From an uncultured Celeribacter sp. (GTDB taxonomy: Bacteria; Pseudomonadota; Alphaproteobacteria; Rhodobacterales; Rhodobacteraceae): a stretch of DNA of 64,000 bases. Location of the stretch: positions 248,001-312,000 of the forward strand of contig NZ_OY781107.1 of NCBI RefSeq assembly GCF_963676475.1, given 5' to 3'. The position numbers and the translations under genes are program-made. Each line of letters begins with the position of its first letter. Position 1 is the stretch's first letter. Below the pieces are notes generated by a model that saw only the letters and a list, made by a program, of their open reading frames with translations, did no database searches and was not told the DNA's origin. This document shows, piece after piece, positions 59,771 through 64,000 of the stretch.

Positions 59771-60262
59771 TCACCGCCCCAAATACCGCTCCAGCCGCTC
59801 AGGAATTTCGCGCAAAAGCGGGTAGAGCCTGCGGTCCAGATCGCGGGCGGTCTTTTGATACTCTTCGCCGAGGCTTTCGTCCACATCCGTGCGGCGTTCG
59901 ATCTCCTCATAAACGCCCACGAAGGTGTCGATCTGCCGCGCCGCCTCGCCAAGACCCAGAGGCTCCAACCCCGGGAGGGCGGCACGCACGGCGCACGGCT
60001 CCATATTGCTCACGCCTTTATCCAACCCGTCGTCTAGGAGGTAGAGATAGAGCCTGTAGGCCCGGTAGCAGACCAGCGCCTCGGCGGGCACTTCGGCCTC
60101 CGGGTCTTTGCGAAACACCTCGGACACGCCCTCATAGACCTGCACATGCATCGGCACTTTTGTAGAGCGACGCAAGAGCCGACGGGTGGCCCAGAGCATC
60201 AGGATCCCACCGACAAGAGCCAGAGCAATGGGGAGAGCGAGGGAGGCGGGTGTTTGGGTCAT
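59771..60262 (-). CDS. Hypothetical membrane-anchored protein
   Basis: A 163-residue protein with one N-terminal TM (LALPIALALVGGILMLWATR) and a helical, charged cytoplasmic or periplasmic domain (YRAYRLYLYLLDDGLDKGVS; YPLLREIPERLERYLGR). No family is recognised. It lies upstream of the rpmC promoter region on the same strand and is the innermost gene of the rplP/rpmC insertion. Confidence 0.65.
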   Translation of the reverse strand: MTQTPASLALPIALALVGGILMLWATRRLLRRSTKVPMHVQVYEGVSEVFRKDPEAEVPAEALVCYRAYRLYLYLLDDGLDKGVSNMEPCAVRAALPGLEPLGLGEAARQIDTFVGVYEEIERRTDVDESLGEEYQKTARDLDRRLYPLLREIPERLERYLGR

Positions 60263-60419
60263 ACTGCGTCTAGGGGCCTGTTGCTGCGCGACGGCCGCCC
60301 CGTGTACGGCACGTCAGCGTCATTTTTTCACGCTTCTAGCCCCTGACAGTGGGCTGCGGCAACGTTGTTTCTGGTCTATAAGGGCGCGAAATCAGAGAAT
60401 GCCTGAAAGTGAGTCTCCC

Positions 60420-61043
60420 ATGGCCGACATCGAATCCCTCTTCGTCACCCGTCTCTACAAAGCGAAACTGAACGAATTCTCCCCGAGTATCGACGAAGAC
60501 GAGCTGTTCGACAGCTGCTATGCCATCGCGGAAGATGACGAAGCCGGCCAGCAATGGTGCGATGACAAGGGATATCCCGGCTACACCTCTTATGCCTCGC
60601 TCACCGACCTGCCCTGGCGGTTTCCGATCTTCAAGGACATCGTCGAGAGCCTCGACCAGCACGTCGCGAAATTCGCCGAAGACCTGCAATTCGATCTGGG
60701 CGACCGCAAGCTGGTGCTCGAAGATCTCTGGATCAACATTCTGCCGGAGGGCGGCTACCACTCCGCCCACATCCACCCGCATTCGGTGATCTCCGGCACG
60801 ACCTATGTCGCCATGCCGGACGGGGCGTCCTCTCTGCGGCTCGAAGACCCGCGCCACGCGATGATGATGGCGGCCCCCGCGCGGATCAAAGATGCCCGTC
60901 GCGAGATGCAGAATTTCATCTACATGGCGCCGGAAGCGGGCGACATCATGCTCTGGGAAAGCTGGCTGCGCCATGAGGTGATGATGAACCAGTCGGAGTT
61001 TGATCGTGTATCGGTGAGCTTTAATTACAAGTGGGGTGAGTAA
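60420..61043 (+). CDS. TIGR02466-type putative 2-oxoglutarate-Fe(II) oxygenase
   Basis: A 207-residue protein with the motif YHSAHIHPHSVISGTTYVAM (HxD/H-type metal ligands and double-stranded helix start) and a later EAGDIMLWESWLRHEVMM with the distal His. The family resembles prolyl/aspartyl hydroxylases; substrates are unknown. The start at 60420 is chosen from family length; frames further upstream are unrelated. It is followed by structured repeat B one base after its stop. Confidence 0.8.
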   Translation: MADIESLFVTRLYKAKLNEFSPSIDEDELFDSCYAIAEDDEAGQQWCDDKGYPGYTSYASLTDLPWRFPIFKDIVESLDQHVAKFAEDLQFDLGDRKLVLEDLWINILPEGGYHSAHIHPHSVISGTTYVAMPDGASSLRLEDPRHAMMMAAPARIKDARREMQNFIYMAPEAGDIMLWESWLRHEVMMNQSEFDRVSVSFNYKWGE

Positions 61044-61044
61044 C

Positions 61045-61111
61045 GGTTCGCGCCTCGGCGCGACAAACGCTCCGGGGGAGCGTTTGAGTTGCGAACGGGC
61101 GGAGCCCCGGG
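61045..61111 (+). repeat. Structured intergenic repeat, copy B
   Basis: It starts GGTTCG one base after the TAA of the oxygenase gene. Hairpin 1 is CGCGC-CTCG-GCGCG, hairpin 2 AAACGCTCC-GGG-GGAGCGTTT, tail CGAACGGGCGGAGCCCCGGG. Compared with copy A the tail is identical for 20 bases, while both stems differ in sequence yet remain paired, so structure is kept. Confidence 0.75.
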
Positions 61112-61123
61112 CCGACGAGTAAC

Positions 61124-61888
61124 TCAGCGCCGCTCCAACGCCTTCTCGATGCGCTCCAAGCGCTTCACCACGTCGTCCCGGTAAATATCCGTGGCGGCGT
61201 GTTCTTCTTCGACGTGGGCGTCCTGCATCGTCGACACGATCAGGCCGACGACGAGGTTCATCACCGCGAAGGCCGTGATCAAGATGAAGGGCACAAAGAA
61301 CAGCCAGCTTTCGGGATGCACCTCCATCACCGGGCGCACGATGCCCATCGACCAGCTTTCCAGCGTCATGACTTGGAACAGTGTATAGAGCGAAGCGCCC
61401 AGCGTGCCGAACCATTCGGGAAATGTCGGGCCGTAGAGTTTCGTCGCAATCACTGAGCCGATGTAAAAGATGATGCCGGTCAAAAGGAACACCGAGGCCA
61501 TCCCCGGCAGCGCGAGGATAAAGGCCTCGACCACCCGGCGCAGGCTTGGGACGACAGAAACGACGCGGAGCAGTCGCAGAATGCGGAGCGCTCGGAGCAC
61601 GGAAAGCCCCTCCCCCACCGGCGAGAGCGAGATGCCGACGATAACAAAGTCGAAGAGGTTCCACCCATCGCGAAAGAACCGCGGCCCCTGCGCGTAGATT
61701 TTCGCCAGAAGCTCGACGACAAAGATACTCAGACAGATCATGTCGAGCGCCACGATCAGCCCGCCCATCCGCGCCATGACAGCGCCCGAGGTCTCAAGCC
61801 CTAAGATCACCGCGTTGAACAGGATCACCCCCATGATGAAGTGACGGGTGATGGGGCGGTCGAGGAGTTGGGAAATCTGTGCGCGCAT
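61124..61888 (-). CDS. Bacterial voltage-gated sodium channel (NavAb/NaChBac type)
   Basis: About 254 residues from the start at 61888 (an ATG at 61978 adds 30). Six TM segments: S1 FIMGVILFNAVILGLETSG, S4 with Arg every third residue (LRALRILRLLRVVSVVPSLR), and a pore with the sodium filter FQVMTLESWSMGIVRPVMEV, nearly the same as NavAb. It ends with a short coiled coil (DDVVKRLERIEKALERR). It forms a homotetramer in the inner membrane. It lies inside the ribosomal cluster insertion. Confidence 0.88.
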   Translation of the reverse strand: MRAQISQLLDRPITRHFIMGVILFNAVILGLETSGAVMARMGGLIVALDMICLSIFVVELLAKIYAQGPRFFRDGWNLFDFVIVGISLSPVGEGLSVLRALRILRLLRVVSVVPSLRRVVEAFILALPGMASVFLLTGIIFYIGSVIATKLYGPTFPEWFGTLGASLYTLFQVMTLESWSMGIVRPVMEVHPESWLFFVPFILITAFAVMNLVVGLIVSTMQDAHVEEEHAATDIYRDDVVKRLERIEKALERR

Positions 61889-62004
61889 TTCTGTCTCATT
61901 CAGGGCTTTGGCCTTCTGATATGGCGACCGCAGCAAGAGAGACAAGAGGCTTGATCCTTGATTCTGCACGCGCAGCATAGCCTTCTCTGATCAGAGGGAC
62001 CTCC

Positions 62005-62148
62005 ATGCGCTTCGCCGTCCGTCACGGCACGCTCTTCCGCGCCCGTGCGTTTGGCGTGGTGGCCACGGACGGCCACGTCGCGATCTCCGCCGCGCAGGAT
62101 CAGATCGGGACTATGCCGGAAGAGGGCGAGGACTGCGCGGCAGGGTGA
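62005..62148 (+). CDS. Small hypothetical protein (47 aa)
   Basis: A short frame beginning MRFAVRHGTLFRARAFGVVA with GAGGG six bases upstream, ending EDCAAG. No family is recognised. It is divergent from the channel gene. Support is only the ribosome site and codon usage. Confidence 0.4.
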   Translation: MRFAVRHGTLFRARAFGVVATDGHVAISAAQDQIGTMPEEGEDCAAG

Positions 62149-62262
62149 CGTCGGCGTTGCGCATTGGGTTGGAGATTGAGGTAACTTGAATGGGTGAATT
62201 CAGAAACCCATTTCCTTAAGGCACCTTCAGCACGACTTATTGACAATTGAGGAGAAAATCTA

Positions 62263-62511
62263 ATGAAGAGCATTAGCTTAGCGCCCGATGGTAGCTACGT
62301 AGCCGGACAAGCGCGCCTTTGCCCAGACGGAAGTTATGTGGGAGATGGTGGGCCTATTTCTTTAGCTCCAGATGGAACATATGTCGCGGGGCGCCCACAA
62401 CTAGCCCCCGATGGGACTTATGTGGGTGGGTACGGGCGACCGACTTTGGCACCCGATGGCACTTATGTTTCAGGCCCAGCTATACTCGCGCCAAATGGCA
62501 AATACGTTTAA
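62263..62511 (+). CDS. Tandem-repeat mini-protein (six LxPDGxYV units)
   Basis: An 82-residue protein made almost wholly of six copies of L-(A/C)-P-(D/N)-G-(S/T/K)-Y-V separated by 4-8 Gly-rich residues, starting MKSISLAPDGSYVAGQ and ending LAPNGKYV. No signal peptide or TM. GAGGAG lies nine bases before ATG. By hand count its GC is about 55%, below its neighbours, and it uses TTA codons that are rare here, a sign of transfer. Function unknown; an internally repeated structural or multi-core peptide are possibilities. Confidence 0.75.
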   Translation: MKSISLAPDGSYVAGQARLCPDGSYVGDGGPISLAPDGTYVAGRPQLAPDGTYVGGYGRPTLAPDGTYVSGPAILAPNGKYV

Positions 62512-62537
62512 TTTCGTATTAAAATCGCTATGACAAA

Positions 62538-62575
62538 ACCCCCGCCGATGTCTCAGCGGGGGTCTTCTTTTTCAA
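62538..62575. terminator. Intrinsic terminator between the repeat gene and rplP
   Basis: ACCCCCGC (62538-62545) pairs with GCGGGGGT (62556-62563), followed by CTTCTTTTTC on the plus strand and GTTTTG on the minus strand. It can serve the repeat-protein gene and, on the other side, the end of the S10-rplP unit. Confidence 0.85.
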
Positions 62576-62650
62576 CCGGGCATGGTCTCATCGTTTCTTT
62601 GAAACGACTGCCACATGCTGGCCAGAAAACGCATTCGCGTTTTCGACCTC

Positions 62651-63064
62651 TTACCAGTCTTCGCGAACCACGGTGCGGGTTTTGATCGGGAGTTTCATCG
62701 CGGCAAGGCGCAGGGCCTCACGTGCGACGTCTTCCGAAACGCCGTCCAGTTCGAACATCACGCGGCCGGGTTTGACTTTGCAGACCCAACGGTCCACGGA
62801 GCCTTTACCTTTACCCATACGCACTTCGACGGGCTTTGCGGTCACCGGGGTGTCCGGGAAGATACGGATCCAGACCCGACCCTGACGCTTCATGTGACGC
62901 GTCATGGCACGGCGTGCAGCTTCGATCTGACGCGCGGTGATGCGCTCGGGCTCGACGGCTTTGAGGCCGAAGGTGCCGAAGTTCAGATCGGAACCGCCTT
63001 TTGCCTCACCGTGAATCCGGCCTTTGTGCATTTTGCGGAATTTTGAACGCTTTGGCTGAAGCAT
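62651..63064 (-). CDS. rplP: 50S ribosomal protein L16
   Basis: A 137-residue L16: MLQPKRSKFRKMHKGRIHGE and the conserved RIFPDTPVTAKPVEVRMGKG. Its usual follower rpmC is not adjacent; a terminator lies 75 bases past its stop. Confidence 0.96.
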   Translation of the reverse strand: MLQPKRSKFRKMHKGRIHGEAKGGSDLNFGTFGLKAVEPERITARQIEAARRAMTRHMKRQGRVWIRIFPDTPVTAKPVEVRMGKGKGSVDRWVCKVKPGRVMFELDGVSEDVAREALRLAAMKLPIKTRTVVREDW

Positions 63065-63077
63065 GTCTCAGACCTCC

Positions 63078-63788
63078 TTAGCGACGGCCGCCGCGGTCAC
63101 CGCGAGGTGCCGGACCGGCTTGGGCTTCTTCGGCGCGACGGTCACGAGCCTGCGGGTCGTGTTCCATGATCTCGCCTTTGAAGATCCAGGTTTTGATGCC
63201 AATGATGCCGTAAGCCGTGGTTGCTTCAGCATGCGCGTAGTCGATGTCTGCACGCAGGGTGTGAAGCGGAACGCGACCTTCGCGGTACCATTCGGTACGC
63301 GCAATCTCAGCACCACCAAGACGACCGGCAACGTTCACGCGGATGCCGAGGGCACCCATACGCATGGCGTTCTGCACGGCGCGTTTCATGGCACGACGGA
63401 AGGACACACGACGCTCGAGCTGCTGAGCGATGGACTCGGCCACGAGGGCAGCGTCCAGCTCGGGCTTGCGCACTTCAACGATGTTGAGGTGCAGCTCGCT
63501 GTCGGTCATCGCAGCGACTTTCTTGCGCAGACCTTCGATGTCTGCACCTTTCTTGCCGATGATGACACCCGGACGTGCGGTGTGGATCGTGACGCGGCAC
63601 TTTTTGTGCGGACGCTCGATGATCACACGGCTGATGCCGGCTTGTTTGCATTCTTCCTTGATGAACTCACGGATCTTGATGTCTTCGAGAAGAAGATCAC
63701 CGTAGTCCTTGCTGTCGGCGTACCAGCGGCTATCCCAGGTGCGGTTGACCTGGAGACGCATGCCAATCGGGTTAACCTTATGACCCAT
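63078..63788 (-). CDS. rpsC: 30S ribosomal protein S3
   Basis: A 236-residue S3 with the KH domain (VIIGKKGADIEGLRKKVAAM) and GIIGIKTWIFKGEIMEHDPQ. Its ATG overlaps the rplV stop by one base (TAATG). Confidence 0.96.
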   Translation of the reverse strand: MGHKVNPIGMRLQVNRTWDSRWYADSKDYGDLLLEDIKIREFIKEECKQAGISRVIIERPHKKCRVTIHTARPGVIIGKKGADIEGLRKKVAAMTDSELHLNIVEVRKPELDAALVAESIAQQLERRVSFRRAMKRAVQNAMRMGALGIRVNVAGRLGGAEIARTEWYREGRVPLHTLRADIDYAHAEATTAYGIIGIKTWIFKGEIMEHDPQARDRRAEEAQAGPAPRGDRGGRR

Positions 63789-64000
63789 TAGTTTTGCTCC
63801 TCAACTTGACGCACCTTGATGGTGATTTCCGCGAACGGCTTCATGATCTTGCCGAAACGACCACGGGCACGGGGACGACCGCGCTTCATGGTCAGGTTCT
63901 TGCCGACCCAAGCTTCGGCGACGATGAGTTCATCGACGTCGAGACCGTGGTTGTTCTCGGCATTGGCAATGGCGGACTGAAGGCATTTCTTCACGTCCAC
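63788..64000 (-). CDS. rplV: 50S ribosomal protein L22, C-terminal part
   Basis: The last 70 codons of L22 (DVKKCLQSAIANAENNHGLD, KRGRPRARGRFGKIMKPFAE). The start is beyond the window. Confidence 0.95.
   Translation of the reverse strand: MDVKKCLQSAIANAENNHGLDVDELIVAEAWVGKNLTMKRGRPRARGRFGKIMKPFAEITIKVRQVEEQN

Noticed and set aside
1..64000. CRISPR arrays, prophage, integrase-flanked islands, rRNA genes
   Set aside because: No regularly spaced direct repeats, phage structural genes, integrase or rRNA sequences were seen in the window.

Overview
The window (about 60% GC, no plasmid or phage signals) looks like the chromosome of a marine alphaproteobacterium of the Rhodobacterales/Roseobacter group. 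The evidence is the rpmH-rnpA-yidD-ttcA-yidC-engB-argB neighbourhood, a four-gene Aap/Bzt amino-acid ABC transporter, an ATP12-type F1 assembly chaperone, a LuxR/LuxI pair, a NavAb-like sodium channel, and S10/spc/alpha ribosomal gene order. Genus and species cannot be fixed from sequence alone.

Layout. 1-2.0 kb: the end of a GntR regulator, then two decayed genes (TetR regulator and PQQ glucose-dehydrogenase-like). 2.1-19.3 kb: a 2-hydroxyacid dehydrogenase and a long minus-strand block for gamma-butyrobetaine/L-carnitine catabolism: dioxygenase, ABC importer, ADP-forming acyl-CoA synthetase, acyl-CoA dehydrogenase, CaiD-like hydratase, carnitine dehydrogenase-thioesterase fusion, 3-dehydrocarnitine cleavage enzyme, two class II aldolase-like genes and two LysR regulators. 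19.5-24.3 kb: cold-shock protein, small basic proteins, transglutaminase-like protein, DUF982 protein, a dead IS3-family element and tRNA-Arg(ACG). 24.4-35.7 kb: histidine kinase, flavin disulfide reductase, TVP38-like membrane protein, then rpmH-rnpA-yidD-ttcA, a GGDEF/EAL protein, yidC, engB, argB and a SixA-like phosphatase. 35.8-40.3 kb: aapJQMP. 40.5-44.7 kb: rarA-crcB-rluC-like-HAD-ATP12. 44.7-46.0 kb: luxR-luxI. 46.2-64 kb: the ribosomal protein supercluster read on the minus strand from rplV (cut by the window end) to rplQ.

The most coherent biology is the carnitine block. It appears able to import a quaternary amine and turn gamma-butyrobetaine into L-carnitine either directly with O2/2-oxoglutarate (dioxygenase) or through CoA thioesters (synthetase, dehydrogenase, hydratase). 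L-carnitine is then oxidised, cleaved with acetyl-CoA to betainyl-CoA plus acetoacetate, and hydrolysed to glycine betaine.

The most unusual architecture is the ribosomal supercluster. It is broken between rplP and rpmC (about 3 kb of unrelated genes) and between rpmD and rplO (about 3.8 kb). Terminator-like hairpins and sigma70-like promoters sit at the breaks, so three transcription units are implied. The inserted DNA carries an ECF sigma/anti-sigma module, a GH114-like secreted protein, a sodium channel, a tandem-repeat mini-protein and two copies of a structured intergenic repeat whose stems differ by compensatory changes. rplN contains a one-base insertion that breaks its last quarter, most likely a sequencing error.
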